From: Aphrocallistes beatrix
Taxonomy: Eukaryota; Porifera; Hexactinellida; Sceptrulophora; Aphrocallistidae
Assembly: GCA_963281255.1 (NCBI GenBank)
Contig: OY725491.1
Coordinates: 1 to 64,000, forward strand
Length of the DNA: 64,000 nt
Direction of reading: 5' to 3'
Part shown: positions 1-13,409 of the stretch, piece after piece
Position numbering within the stretch: the first letter of the stretch is position 1
How the letters are laid out: each line of letters starts with the position of its first letter
Position numbers and translations under genes: made by a program
Notes under the pieces: model-generated
Told to the model about the DNA's origin: nothing
The model's database searches: none
What the model saw: only the letters and a program-made list of their open reading frames with translations

Positions 1-3000
1 CCGCTTTACACAATCAAAAGCCTACTTGCTCGCTCCGATCAGCCGATTCCATTCTCAAAATGCCAAACTCTACCCCCCTCACCGACAAAATGCTCCTTTC
101 ACCCTCTTTAAGACGCCATTTCCGACTCAAAACACTCCCTTTCGCTTTCTCCTCATCCGCTTTACACAATCAAAAGCCTACTTGCTCGCTCCGATCAGCC
201 GATTCCATTCTCAAAATGCCAAACTCTACCCCCCTCACCGACAAAATGCTCCTTTCACCCTCTTTAAGACGCCATTTCCGACTCAAAACACTCCCTTTCG
301 CTTTCTCCTCATCCGCTTTACACAATCAAAAGCCTACTTGCTCGCTCCGATCAGCCGATTCCATTCTCAAAATGCCAAACTCTACCCCCCTCACCGACAA
401 AATGCTCCTTTCACCCTCTTTAAGACGCCATTTCCGACTCAAAACACTCCCTTTCGCTTTCTCCTCATCCGCTTTACACAATCAAAAGCCTACTTGCTCG
501 CTCCGATCAGCCGATTCCATTCTCAAAATGCCAAACTCTACCCCCCTCACCGACAAAATGCTCCTTTCACCCTCTTTAAGACGCCATTTCCGACTCAAAA
601 CACTCCCTTTCGCTTTCTCCTCATCCGCTTTACACAATCAAAAGCCTACTTGCTCGCTCCGATCAGCCGATTCCATTCTCAAAATGCCAAACTCTACCCC
701 CCTCACCGACAAAATGCTCCTTTCACCCTCTTTAAGACGCCATTTCCGACTCAAAACACTCCCTTTCGCTTTCTCCTCATCCGCTTTACACAATCAAAAG
801 CCTACTTGCTCGCTCCGATCAGCCGATTCCATTCTCAAAATGCCAAACTCTACCCCCCTCACCGACAAAATGCTCCTTTCACCCTCTTTAAGACGCCATT
901 TCCGACTCAAAACACTCCCTTTCGCTTTCTCCTCATCCGCTTTACACAATCAAAAGCCTACTTGCTCGCTCCGATCAGCCGATTCCATTCTCAAAATGCC
1001 AAACTCTACCCCCCTCACCGACAAAATGCTCCTTTCACCCTCTTTAAGACGCCATTTCCGACTCAAAACACTCCCTTTCGCTTTCTCCTCATCCGCTTTA
1101 CACAATCAAAAGCCTACTTGCTCGCTCCGATCAGCCGATTCCATTCTCAAAATGCCAAACTCTACCCCCCTCACCGACAAAATGCTCCTTTCACCCTCTT
1201 TAAGACGCCATTTCCGACTCAAAACACTCCCTTTCGCTTTCTCCTCATCCGCTTTACACAATCAAAAGCCTACTTGCTCGCTCCGATCAGCCGATTCCAT
1301 TCTCAAAATGCCAAACTCTACCCCCCTCACCGACAAAATGCTCCTTTCACCCTCTTTAAGACGCCATTTCCGACTCAAAACACTCCCTTTCGCTTTCTCC
1401 TCATCCGCTTTACACAATCAAAAGCCTACTTGCTCGCTCCGATCAGCCGATTCCATTCTCAAAATGCCAAACTCTACCCCCCTCACCGACAAAATGCTCC
1501 TTTCACCCTCTTTAAGACGCCATTTCCGACTCAAAACACTCCCTTTCGCTTTCTCCTCATCCGCTTTACACAATCAAAAGCCTACTTGCTCGCTCCGATC
1601 AGCCGATTCCATTCTCAAAATGCCAAACTCTACCCCCCTCACCGACAAAATGCTCCTTTCACCCTCTTTAAGACGCCATTTCCGACTCAAAACACTCCCT
1701 TTCGCTTTCTCCTCATCCGCTTTACACAATCAAAAGCCTACTTGCTCGCTCCGATCAGCCGATTCCATTCTCAAAATGCCAAACTCTACCCCCCTCACCG
1801 ACAAAATGCTCCTTTCACCCTCTTTAAGACGCCATTTCCGACTCAAAACACTCCCTTTCGCTTTCTCCTCATCCGCTTTACACAATCAAAAGCCTACTTG
1901 CTCGCTCCGATCAGCCGATTCCATTCTCAAAATGCCAAACTCTACCCCCCTCACCGACAAAATGCTCCTTTCACCCTCTTTAAGACGCCATTTCCGACTC
2001 AAAACACTCCCTTTCGCTTTCTCCTCATCCGCTTTACACAATCAAAAGCCTACTTGCTCGCTCCGATCAGCCGATTCCATTCTCAAAATGCCAAACTCTA
2101 CCCCCCTCACCGACAAAATGCTCCTTTCACCCTCTTTAAGACGCCATTTCCGACTCAAAACACTCCCTTTCGCTTTCTCCTCATCCGCTTTACACAATCA
2201 AAAGCCTACTTGCTCGCTCCGATCAGCCGATTCCATTCTCAAAATGCCAAACTCTACCCCCCTCACCGACAAAATGCTCCTTTCACCCTCTTTAAGACGC
2301 CATTTCCGACTCAAAACACTCCCTTTCGCTTTCTCCTCATCCGCTTTACACAATCAAAAGCCTACTTGCTCGCTCCGATCAGCCGATTCCATTCTCAAAA
2401 TGCCAAACTCTACCCCCCTCACCGACAAAATGCTCCTTTCACCCTCTTTAAGACGCCATTTCCGACTCAAAACACTCCCTTTCGCTTTCTCCTCATCCGC
2501 TTTACACAATCAAAAGCCTACTTGCTCGCTCCGATCAGCCGATTCCATTCTCAAAATGCCAAACTCTACCCCCCTCACCGACAAAATGCTCCTTTCACCC
2601 TCTTTAAGACGCCATTTCCGACTCAAAACACTCCCTTTCGCTTTCTCCTCATCCGCTTTACACAATCAAAAGCCTACTTGCTCGCTCCGATCAGCCGATT
2701 CCATTCTCAAAATGCCAAACTCTACCCCCCTCACCGACAAAATGCTCCTTTCACCCTCTTTAAGACGCCATTTCCGACTCAAAACACTCCCTTTCGCTTT
2801 CTCCTCATCCGCTTTACACAATCAAAAGCCTACTTGCTCGCTCCGATCAGCCGATTCCATTCTCAAAATGCCAAACTCTACCCCCCTCACCGACAAAATG
2901 CTCCTTTCACCCTCTTTAAGACGCCATTTCCGACTCAAAACACTCCCTTTCGCTTTCTCCTCATCCGCTTTACACAATCAAAAGCCTACTTGCTCGCTCC

Positions 3001-6000
3001 GATCAGCCGATTCCATTCTCAAAATGCCAAACTCTACCCCCCTCACCGACAAAATGCTCCTTTCACCCTCTTTAAGACGCCATTTCCGACTCAAAACACT
3101 CCCTTTCGCTTTCTCCTCATCCGCTTTACACAATCAAAAGCCTACTTGCTCGCTCCGATCAGCCGATTCCATTCTCAAAATGCCAAACTCTACCCCCCTC
3201 ACCGACAAAATGCTCCTTTCACCCTCTTTAAGACGCCATTTCCGACTCAAAACACTCCCTTTCGCTTTCTCCTCATCCGCTTTACACAATCAAAAGCCTA
3301 CTTGCTCGCTCCGATCAGCCGATTCCATTCTCAAAATGCCAAACTCTACCCCCCTCACCGACAAAATGCTCCTTTCACCCTCTTTAAGACGCCATTTCCG
3401 ACTCAAAACACTCCCTTTCGCTTTCTCCTCATCCGCTTTACACAATCAAAAGCCTACTTGCTCGCTCCGATCAGCCGATTCCATTCTCAAAATGCCAAAC
3501 TCTACCCCCCTCACCGACAAAATGCTCCTTTCACCCTCTTTAAGACGCCATTTCCGACTCAAAACACTCCCTTTCGCTTTCTCCTCATCCGCTTTACACA
3601 ATCAAAAGCCTACTTGCTCGCTCCGATCAGCCGATTCCATTCTCAAAATGCCAAACTCTACCCCCCTCACCGACAAAATGCTCCTTTCACCCTCTTTAAG
3701 ACGCCATTTCCGACTCAAAACACTCCCTTTCGCTTTCTCCTCATCCGCTTTACACAATCAAAAGCCTACTTGCTCGCTCCGATCAGCCGATTCCATTCTC
3801 AAAATGCCAAACTCTACCCCCCTCACCGACAAAATGCTCCTTTCACCCTCTTTAAGACGCCATTTCCGACTCAAAACACTCCCTTTCGCTTTCTCCTCAT
3901 CCGCTTTACACAATCAAAAGCCTACTTGCTCGCTCCGATCAGCCGATTCCATTCTCAAAATGCCAAACTCTACCCCCCTCACCGACAAAATGCTCCTTTC
4001 ACCCTCTTTAAGACGCCATTTCCGACTCAAAACACTCCCTTTCGCTTTCTCCTCATCCGCTTTACACAATCAAAAGCCTACTTGCTCGCTCCGATCAGCC
4101 GATTCCATTCTCAAAATGCCAAACTCTACCCCCCTCACCGACAAAATGCTCCTTTCACCCTCTTTAAGACGCCATTTCCGACTCAAAACACTCCCTTTCG
4201 CTTTCTCCTCATCCGCTTTACACAATCAAAAGCCTACTTGCTCGCTCCGATCAGCCGATTCCATTCTCAAAATGCCAAACTCTACCCCCCTCACCGACAA
4301 AATGCTCCTTTCACCCTCTTTAAGACGCCATTTCCGACTCAAAACACTCCCTTTCGCTTTCTCCTCATCCGCTTTACACAATCAAAAGCCTACTTGCTCG
4401 CTCCGATCAGCCGATTCCATTCTCAAAATGCCAAACTCTACCCCCCTCACCGACAAAATGCTCCTTTCACCCTCTTTAAGACGCCATTTCCGACTCAAAA
4501 CACTCCCTTTCGCTTTCTCCTCATCCGCTTTACACAATCAAAAGCCTACTTGCTCGCTCCGATCAGCCGATTCCATTCTCAAAATGCCAAACTCTACCCC
4601 CCTCACCGACAAAATGCTCCTTTCACCCTCTTTAAGACGCCATTTCCGACTCAAAACACTCCCTTTCGCTTTCTCCTCATCCGCTTTACACAATCAAAAG
4701 CCTACTTGCTCGCTCCGATCAGCCGATTCCATTCTCAAAATGCCAAACTCTACCCCCCTCACCGACAAAATGCTCCTTTCACCCTCTTTAAGACGCCATT
4801 TCCGACTCAAAACACTCCCTTTCGCTTTCTCCTCATCCGCTTTACACAATCAAAAGCCTACTTGCTCGCTCCGATCAGCCGATTCCATTCTCAAAATGCC
4901 AAACTCTACCCCCCTCACCGACAAAATGCTCCTTTCACCCTCTTTAAGACGCCATTTCCGACTCAAAACACTCCCTTTCGCTTTCTCCTCATCCGCTTTA
5001 CACAATCAAAAGCCTACTTGCTCGCTCCGATCAGCCGATTCCATTCTCAAAATGCCAAACTCTACCCCCCTCACCGACAAAATGCTCCTTTCACCCTCTT
5101 TAAGACGCCATTTCCGACTCAAAACACTCCCTTTCGCTTTCTCCTCATCCGCTTTACACAATCAAAAGCCTACTTGCTCGCTCCGATCAGCCGATTCCAT
5201 TCTCAAAATGCCAAACTCTACCCCCCTCACCGACAAAATGCTCCTTTCACCCTCTTTAAGACGCCATTTCCGACTCAAAACACTCCCTTTCGCTTTCTCC
5301 TCATCCGCTTTACACAATCAAAAGCCTACTTGCTCGCTCCGATCAGCCGATTCCATTCTCAAAATGCCAAACTCTACCCCCCTCACCGACAAAATGCTCC
5401 TTTCACCCTCTTTAAGACGCCATTTCCGACTCAAAACACTCCCTTTCGCTTTCTCCTCATCCGCTTTACACAATCAAAAGCCTACTTGCTCGCTCCGATC
5501 AGCCGATTCCATTCTCAAAATGCCAAACTCTACCCCCCTCACCGACAAAATGCTCCTTTCACCCTCTTTAAGACGCCATTTCCGACTCAAAACACTCCCT
5601 TTCGCTTTCTCCTCATCCGCTTTACACAATCAAAAGCCTACTTGCTCGCTCCGATCAGCCGATTCCATTCTCAAAATGCCAAACTCTACCCCCCTCACCG
5701 ACAAAATGCTCCTTTCACCCTCTTTAAGACGCCATTTCCGACTCAAAACACTCCCTTTCGCTTTCTCCTCATCCGCTTTACACAATCAAAAGCCTACTTG
5801 CTCGCTCCGATCAGCCGATTCCATTCTCAAAATGCCAAACTCTACCCCCCTCACCGACAAAATGCTCCTTTCACCCTCTTTAAGACGCCATTTCCGACTC
5901 AAAACACTCCCTTTCGCTTTCTCCTCATCCGCTTTACACAATCAAAAGCCTACTTGCTCGCTCCGATCAGCCGATTCCATTCTCAAAATGCCAAACTCTA

Positions 6001-9000
6001 CCCCCCTCACCGACAAAATGCTCCTTTCACCCTCTTTAAGACGCCATTTCCGACTCAAAACACTCCCTTTCGCTTTCTCCTCATCCGCTTTACACAATCA
6101 AAAGCCTACTTGCTCGCTCCGATCAGCCGATTCCATTCTCAAAATGCCAAACTCTACCCCCCTCACCGACAAAATGCTCCTTTCACCCTCTTTAAGACGC
6201 CATTTCCGACTCAAAACACTCCCTTTCGCTTTCTCCTCATCCGCTTTACACAATCAAAAGCCTACTTGCTCGCTCCGATCAGCCGATTCCATTCTCAAAA
6301 TGCCAAACTCTACCCCCCTCACCGACAAAATGCTCCTTTCACCCTCTTTAAGACGCCATTTCCGACTCAAAACACTCCCTTTCGCTTTCTCCTCATCCGC
6401 TTTACACAATCAAAAGCCTACTTGCTCGCTCCGATCAGCCGATTCCATTCTCAAAATGCCAAACTCTACCCCCCTCACCGACAAAATGCTCCTTTCACCC
6501 TCTTTAAGACGCCATTTCCGACTCAAAACACTCCCTTTCGCTTTCTCCTCATCCGCTTTACACAATCAAAAGCCTACTTGCTCGCTCCGATCAGCCGATT
6601 CCATTCTCAAAATGCCAAACTCTACCCCCCTCACCGACAAAATGCTCCTTTCACCCTCTTTAAGACGCCATTTCCGACTCAAAACACTCCCTTTCGCTTT
6701 CTCCTCATCCGCTTTACACAATCAAAAGCCTACTTGCTCGCTCCGATCAGCCGATTCCATTCTCAAAATGCCAAACTCTACCCCCCTCACCGACAAAATG
6801 CTCCTTTCACCCTCTTTAAGACGCCATTTCCGACTCAAAACACTCCCTTTCGCTTTCTCCTCATCCGCTTTACACAATCAAAAGCCTACTTGCTCGCTCC
6901 GATCAGCCGATTCCATTCTCAAAATGCCAAACTCTACCCCCCTCACCGACAAAATGCTCCTTTCACCCTCTTTAAGACGCCATTTCCGACTCAAAACACT
7001 CCCTTTCGCTTTCTCCTCATCCGCTTTACACAATCAAAAGCCTACTTGCTCGCTCCGATCAGCCGATTCCATTCTCAAAATGCCAAACTCTACCCCCCTC
7101 ACCGACAAAATGCTCCTTTCACCCTCTTTAAGACGCCATTTCCGACTCAAAACACTCCCTTTCGCTTTCTCCTCATCCGCTTTACACAATCAAAAGCCTA
7201 CTTGCTCGCTCCGATCAGCCGATTCCATTCTCAAAATGCCAAACTCTACCCCCCTCACCGACAAAATGCTCCTTTCACCCTCTTTAAGACGCCATTTCCG
7301 ACTCAAAACACTCCCTTTCGCTTTCTCCTCATCCGCTTTACACAATCAAAAGCCTACTTGCTCGCTCCGATCAGCCGATTCCATTCTCAAAATGCCAAAC
7401 TCTACCCCCCTCACCGACAAAATGCTCCTTTCACCCTCTTTAAGACGCCATTTCCGACTCAAAACACTCCCTTTCGCTTTCTCCTCATCCGCTTTACACA
7501 ATCAAAAGCCTACTTGCTCGCTCCGATCAGCCGATTCCATTCTCAAAATGCCAAACTCTACCCCCCTCACCGACAAAATGCTCCTTTCACCCTCTTTAAG
7601 ACGCCATTTCCGACTCAAAACACTCCCTTTCGCTTTCTCCTCATCCGCTTTACACAATCAAAAGCCTACTTGCTCGCTCCGATCAGCCGATTCCATTCTC
7701 AAAATGCCAAACTCTACCCCCCTCACCGACAAAATGCTCCTTTCACCCTCTTTAAGACGCCATTTCCGACTCAAAACACTCCCTTTCGCTTTCTCCTCAT
7801 CCGCTTTACACAATCAAAAGCCTACTTGCTCGCTCCGATCAGCCGATTCCATTCTCAAAATGCCAAACTCTACCCCCCTCACCGACAAAATGCTCCTTTC
7901 ACCCTCTTTAAGACGCCATTTCCGACTCAAAACACTCCCTTTCGCTTTCTCCTCATCCGCTTTACACAATCAAAAGCCTACTTGCTCGCTCCGATCAGCC
8001 GATTCCATTCTCAAAATGCCAAACTCTACCCCCCTCACCGACAAAATGCTCCTTTCACCCTCTTTAAGACGCCATTTCCGACTCAAAACACTCCCTTTCG
8101 CTTTCTCCTCATCCGCTTTACACAATCAAAAGCCTACTTGCTCGCTCCGATCAGCCGATTCCATTCTCAAAATGCCAAACTCTACCCCCCTCACCGACAA
8201 AATGCTCCTTTCACCCTCTTTAAGACGCCATTTCCGACTCAAAACACTCCCTTTCGCTTTCTCCTCATCCGCTTTACACAATCAAAAGCCTACTTGCTCG
8301 CTCCGATCAGCCGATTCCATTCTCAAAATGCCAAACTCTACCCCCCTCACCGACAAAATGCTCCTTTCACCCTCTTTAAGACGCCATTTCCGACTCAAAA
8401 CACTCCCTTTCGCTTTCTCCTCATCCGCTTTACACAATCAAAAGCCTACTTGCTCGCTCCGATCAGCCGATTCCATTCTCAAAATGCCAAACTCTACCCC
8501 CCTCACCGACAAAATGCTCCTTTCACCCTCTTTAAGACGCCATTTCCGACTCAAAACACTCCCTTTCGCTTTCTCCTCATCCGCTTTACACAATCAAAAG
8601 CCTACTTGCTCGCTCCGATCAGCCGATTCCATTCTCAAAATGCCAAACTCTACCCCCCTCACCGACAAAATGCTCCTTTCACCCTCTTTAAGACGCCATT
8701 TCCGACTCAAAACACTCCCTTTCGCTTTCTCCTCATCCGCTTTACACAATCAAAAGCCTACTTGCTCGCTCCGATCAGCCGATTCCATTCTCAAAATGCC
8801 AAACTCTACCCCCCTCACCGACAAAATGCTCCTTTCACCCTCTTTAAGACGCCATTTCCGACTCAAAACACTCCCTTTCGCTTTCTCCTCATCCGCTTTA
8901 CACAATCAAAAGCCTACTTGCTCGCTCCGATCAGCCGATTCCATTCTCAAAATGCCAAACTCTACCCCCCTCACCGACAAAATGCTCCTTTCACCCTCTT

Positions 9001-10558
9001 TAAGACGCCATTTCCGACTCAAAACACTCCCTTTCGCTTTCTCCTCATCCGCTTTACACAATCAAAAGCCTACTTGCTCGCTCCGATCAGCCGATTCCAT
9101 TCTCAAAATGCCAAACTCTACCCCCCTCACCGACAAAATGCTCCTTTCACCCTCTTTAAGACGCCATTTCCGACTCAAAACACTCCCTTTCGCTTTCTCC
9201 TCATCCGCTTTACACAATCAAAAGCCTACTTGCTCGCTCCGATCAGCCGATTCCATTCTCAAAATGCCAAACTCTACCCCCCTCACCGACAAAATGCTCC
9301 TTTCACCCTCTTTAAGACGCCATTTCCGACTCAAAACACTCCCTTTCGCTTTCTCCTCATCCGCTTTACACAATCAAAAGCCTACTTGCTCGCTCCGATC
9401 AGCCGATTCCATTCTCAAAATGCCAAACTCTACCCCCCTCACCGACAAAATGCTCCTTTCACCCTCTTTAAGACGCCATTTCCGACTCAAAACACTCCCT
9501 TTCGCTTTCTCCTCATCCGCTTTACACAATCAAAAGCCTACTTGCTCGCTCCGATCAGCCGATTCCATTCTCAAAATGCCAAACTCTACCCCCCTCACCG
9601 ACAAAATGCTCCTTTCACCCTCTTTAAGACGCCATTTCCGACTCAAAACACTCCCTTTCGCTTTCTCCTCATCCGCTTTACACAATCAAAAGCCTACTTG
9701 CTCGCTCCGATCAGCCGATTCCATTCTCAAAATGCCAAACTCTACCCCCCTCACCGACAAAATGCTCCTTTCACCCTCTTTAAGACGCCATTTCCGACTC
9801 AAAACACTCCCTTTCGCTTTCTCCTCATCCGCTTTACACAATCAAAAGCCTACTTGCTCGCTCCGATCAGCCGATTCCATTCTCAAAATGCCAAACTCTA
9901 CCCCCCTCACCGACAAAATGCTCCTTTCACCCTCTTTAAGACGCCATTTCCGACTCAAAACACTCCCTTTCGCTTTCTCCTCATCCGCTTTACACAATCA
10001 AAAGCCTACTTGCTCGCTCCGATCAGCCGATTCCATTCTCAAAATGCCAAACTCTACCCCCCTCACCGACAAAATGCTCCTTTCACCCTCTTTAAGACGC
10101 CATTTCCGACTCAAAACACTCCCTTTCGCTTTCTCCTCATCCGCTTTACACAATCAAAAGCCTACTTGCTCGCTCCGATCAGCCGATTCCATTCTCAAAA
10201 TGCCAAACTCTACCCCCCTCACCGACAAAATGCTCCTTTCACCCTCTTTAAGACGCCATTTCCGACTCAAAACACTCCCTTTCGCTTTCTCCTCATCCGC
10301 TTTACACAATCAAAAGCCTACTTGCTCGCTCCGATCAGCCGATTCCATTCTCAAAATGCCAAACTCTACCCCCCTCACCGACAAAATGCTCCTTTCACCC
10401 TCTTTAAGACGCCATTTCTGACTCAAAACACTCCCTTTCGCTTTCTCCTCATCCGCTTTACATAATCAAAAGCCTACTTGCTCGCTCCGATCAGCCGATT
10501 CCATTCTCAAAATGCCAAACTCTACCCCCCTCACCGACAAAATGCTCCTTTCACCCTC
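1..10558. repeat. 156-bp satellite array, about 67.7 copies, open to the left
   Basis: The same 156-bp unit follows itself without interruption from base 1 until the array stops abruptly at about 10558, where AT-rich unique DNA starts. I saw only two differences from the unit, both C to T near the right end (10419 and 10463). The plus strand is G-poor (14 G in 156), so the strands are strongly asymmetric. The unit length is 52 x 3, so any stop-free frame stays open for the whole array: two plus-strand frames run about 10.4 kb. That is arithmetic and not evidence of coding. The unit contains two short related stretches around CAAAATGCC and CAAAATGCT. It could be centromeric, subtelomeric or interstitial satellite; nothing here tells which. 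Confidence 0.97.
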
Positions 10559-10809
10559 AAATTATAAACATCACAACAGAAATAAACATATTTGTATATA
10601 AAATGTTGCCTACACAGAAAAAATATATTAAAAATTATTTCTTATAAACTTTACTAGTGATTTCCATTAACTGTGAACTTAACAGTTGCCAACAAAATAT
10701 TCTGACGAATATATATTCTAGTAGAGGCAGTTATTGGATTCATCTCCATGATTAATCGTTTCAGTATCCTGTCACGAATGTGAATGTAAAAAAAGGAAAT
10801 GGAATAAAG
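10559..10809. other. AT-rich spacer between satellite and NHL gene
   Basis: Unique AT-rich DNA right of the satellite and downstream of the minus-strand NHL gene, so it should hold that gene's 3' UTR. I see no exact AATAAA on the minus strand and no repeat. Confidence 0.5.
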
Positions 10810-12042
10810 TTATGCGGAAAATATTTGGAGTTGGAATTCGTCTCCAGGTGCTACTACGACGAGTTTGAGAGTCATGAGAGCTATGCCTTGTGGATTCATC
10901 CAAAAACGACTATCGTGAAACTGTCCTATCGAGTGGAGGTGTGTTCCATTCGGAGAGAATACTTTGATGCAGTTATCCCAACCATCGCTGATAATCAAAT
11001 TATTCTCTTTGTCCAGACAAAAGAACCAGGCTTCAGTAACTTGCATTCCTCGACCACATGTGATGATGGAACGTCGCTTGTCTCCAGCGTGAGAGAATAT
11101 GTGCATGCAGGGAGAATCAGTTAAACTGAGGATATAAACTTCTTCTGCAGTTAGCTTGACGTCAACAGGATATCTCATTGATTCATGACTAATGGAATGT
11201 TTGAAGTTTAGTGACTCGTCTACGATTTGAATTCTGTGATTCTCAGAATCTGCGATGTAGAGATCTCCGTTGTCTGAGACACTGAGTTGAGTAGGAAAGT
11301 TGAACATTCCATCTGTAGATCCCAGACCCAATAACGCAGCCACGGGATGGATGTCTGCTTCTATTTTGAAGTGGAACACTCCGTGTACTACCAGGTCTGT
11401 TATATATACGTTATTCCTATGGAATGCTATACCCCGTGGACATTTCATACGTTCATGCGTGAAACTATTCAGGAAATCGCCTCTCTCTGAAAATATTGAC
11501 ACTCTAGCAAACTCCCATCCTCCTTCAGTGACATAAATATGATTGGTTGTGTCATCAATAGCGACTTCATGAGGATTATAAAGTTGTCCAGGATTCTTTC
11601 CATCCTTCCCTATAGCTACTATTCGTTGCATTTGTTGGTATTGGGAGATGACTGGCACTGTCTCTTCTACAACATCTCCCAGAGCTAAGATCAGCTGCTC
11701 CAGTTCTTCACTCTCTCCCTGGAACTTCAGTCGCGACTCAGGTTGAGGTAGTCTCAACTCTGTTAGTTTCGCTTCTATATCTGCGAGGATGCTTTCCTGC
11801 AATTCTCGGAGTTCGTTGTCACTGATCTTTCTCTCAACTTCTGCTTTTATTTCAATAAGTTCTTGCTCCTTCTGTGCGCGGTGTGGTTCTCGTGCGGCCA
11901 TTTCGAGGCGTCTCTCGTTTGCTTCAGCGAGGACAGTCATTCGTCGGTGGTTAACACATGCAACCACTCTGTCGAAGAAGTGGTTTATGTGCACCTCAAT
12001 GGGATCCACGGGTTGTGGTTCGTCGGGATAACGAGCAGCCAT
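10810..12042 (-). CDS. NHL-repeat beta-propeller protein with N-terminal coiled coil (TRIM/NHL-like, no RING or B-box)
   Basis: Single-exon frame of 410 residues. I chose the ATG at 12040-12042 (protein starts MAARYPDEPQ) because its context GGAAATGG is good and the frame upstream has only a TTG. Residues about 45-120 are charged and helical and look like a coiled coil. From about residue 145 come six NHL-type blades; the clearest are NPHEVAIDDTTNHIYVTEGG and DNGDLYIADSENHRIQIVDE, each with the typical pattern of hydrophobics, DxxGxxYVxD-like core and N-x-R-I. NHL propellers bind proteins or RNA; in TRIM-NHL proteins they follow RING, B-box and coiled coil, but no zinc-binding cysteines are seen here. 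The missing intron, next to multi-exon neighbours, suggests retrogene origin or a lineage-specific family of intronless NHL genes. Function unknown beyond the fold. Confidence 0.85.
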   Translation of the reverse strand: MAARYPDEPQPVDPIEVHINHFFDRVVACVNHRRMTVLAEANERRLEMAAREPHRAQKEQELIEIKAEVERKISDNELRELQESILADIEAKLTELRLPQPESRLKFQGESEELEQLILALGDVVEETVPVISQYQQMQRIVAIGKDGKNPGQLYNPHEVAIDDTTNHIYVTEGGWEFARVSIFSERGDFLNSFTHERMKCPRGIAFHRNNVYITDLVVHGVFHFKIEADIHPVAALLGLGSTDGMFNFPTQLSVSDNGDLYIADSENHRIQIVDESLNFKHSISHESMRYPVDVKLTAEEVYILSLTDSPCMHIFSHAGDKRRSIITCGRGMQVTEAWFFCLDKENNLIISDGWDNCIKVFSPNGTHLHSIGQFHDSRFWMNPQGIALMTLKLVVVAPGDEFQLQIFSA

Positions 12043-13409
12043 TTCCACTATTAGAATGTACAAATAGAGATAGAAAATAATTGTTCACTAAACTTAGAGA
12101 ATTTGAGTTAAGTTAGTTGAATACAAGTGCTAGAGTTCTTATAGTTATAGTGGCAGAGAAAGGAATGTATCAGATTTCATTCAATAGACACTGAGTACAT
12201 ACTATAATACACGGAATCAGTTCTATTTATAGTTTCTTGCTTAGCTGATTAGTGTCATTTCAAAGACAGGATTTCAACCTGTGAGGTAAGAAATCCTGAG
12301 ATTACGTTTTGATTGGTTGAGCAGTCAACTTATTAATGGCAGACAAGACTGATACTCAACTAACTTCCACCAATTCTCTCATTTATGTACGCTGCCTGCC
12401 CCAAAGTATTGGTACACAATAATAATTTTCATCATAAGTAGTACTAAATCCATTAGTGGAGAATATTCCATTCAAACTACGATAGCCATGGATAATCTGA
12501 TATCAAATTCGTAATCTACACAATCGAATTATTCACATTCTGAAGCTGAATAATTCTTCCTTAAAAGTCATAACTATTATATTTGCTCTCTTGATCCATC
12601 TGTCGCCATCATTACATAGAAGTGGCTCAGGGTGGTATATATTATAGTATAGTCAGGGTCGCTTAGTATGAACCCGTTTAATATTAACATTCGTTTAGTA
12701 TGAACTAACCTCCTGGTCCCAATTTCATTTTTAGATAGGATTTGTATTGAATCAAGTTCGCTTAATATGAAGTATCTCTATTATGAACATATTCTATGGT
12801 CCCCTGGTGGTTTACAAAAAGCGACCCTGACTGTACTCACCTTCAGAAAGAATTAGAGGATAGAAAAGCTTAAAATTGAGTAATTTGGATGTGTTGATTA
12901 CAAATTTGATATCAGATATGCAGTACTTGTTATGTTTTGAATGGATTTGACTGCAAAGATAAACAAAATAGCGCATTTTTGATCTTGGATTTCAAATATT
13001 GGGAGGAGTACGGACATACGTATGCCAAATATTAGTTATCACAAGGACGGTGGTATGCCTCAGGAACAAAAATCAACCTCAATCGTTGACTGTAGTAGCG
13101 ATCAAATTGCAAATATTTACTCAAATAATGAATCTGCAATTTATATTACTGTATCACTCTATGAATGGAAATATTGCGGTGTACAAATACTTTTTGTGAG
13201 GCTGTGTTTATCAATTCACCCTTTTCCTTTCTCAATTTCTTATTTCTACATTTTTGCACTCCCCATCTAACCATCCAGGATTCAGCAACTTTCTATCAAT
13301 AAATAATAATAATACACCTTATTGTAAATTTCCTAAATCTCTAAATATTTAAGATCTACTAATATATTTCAAAAGATATTTTTTCCGAGTTTTGAATCCT
13401 AGTAATCGT
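12043..13409. other. Intergenic region between NHL gene and GALE
   Basis: Holds the NHL gene's upstream sequence, an exact CTATTTATAG at 12223-12232, and one small TIR element (12650-12833, listed separately). The rest is AT-rich DNA without a convincing reading frame. Confidence 0.5.
12650..12833. mobile_element. 184-bp TA-flanked MITE (Tc1/mariner superfamily type)
   Basis: Matching inverted ends AGTCAGGGTCGCTT (left) and AAGCGACCCTGACT (right), each one base inside a TA dinucleotide that forms the target duplication (12648-12649 and 12834-12835). The inside repeats short TTAGTATGAAC-like motifs and has no coding frame. Ends and TA duplication fit the Tc1/mariner/pogo superfamily; the autonomous partner is not in the window. 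Confidence 0.85.

Noticed and set aside
26-10465. Two overlapping open frames of about 3450-3480 codons through the satellite
   Set aside because: They exist only because the 156-bp unit is divisible by three and two frames lack a stop; no codon-level constraint, start context or unique domain supports a protein.
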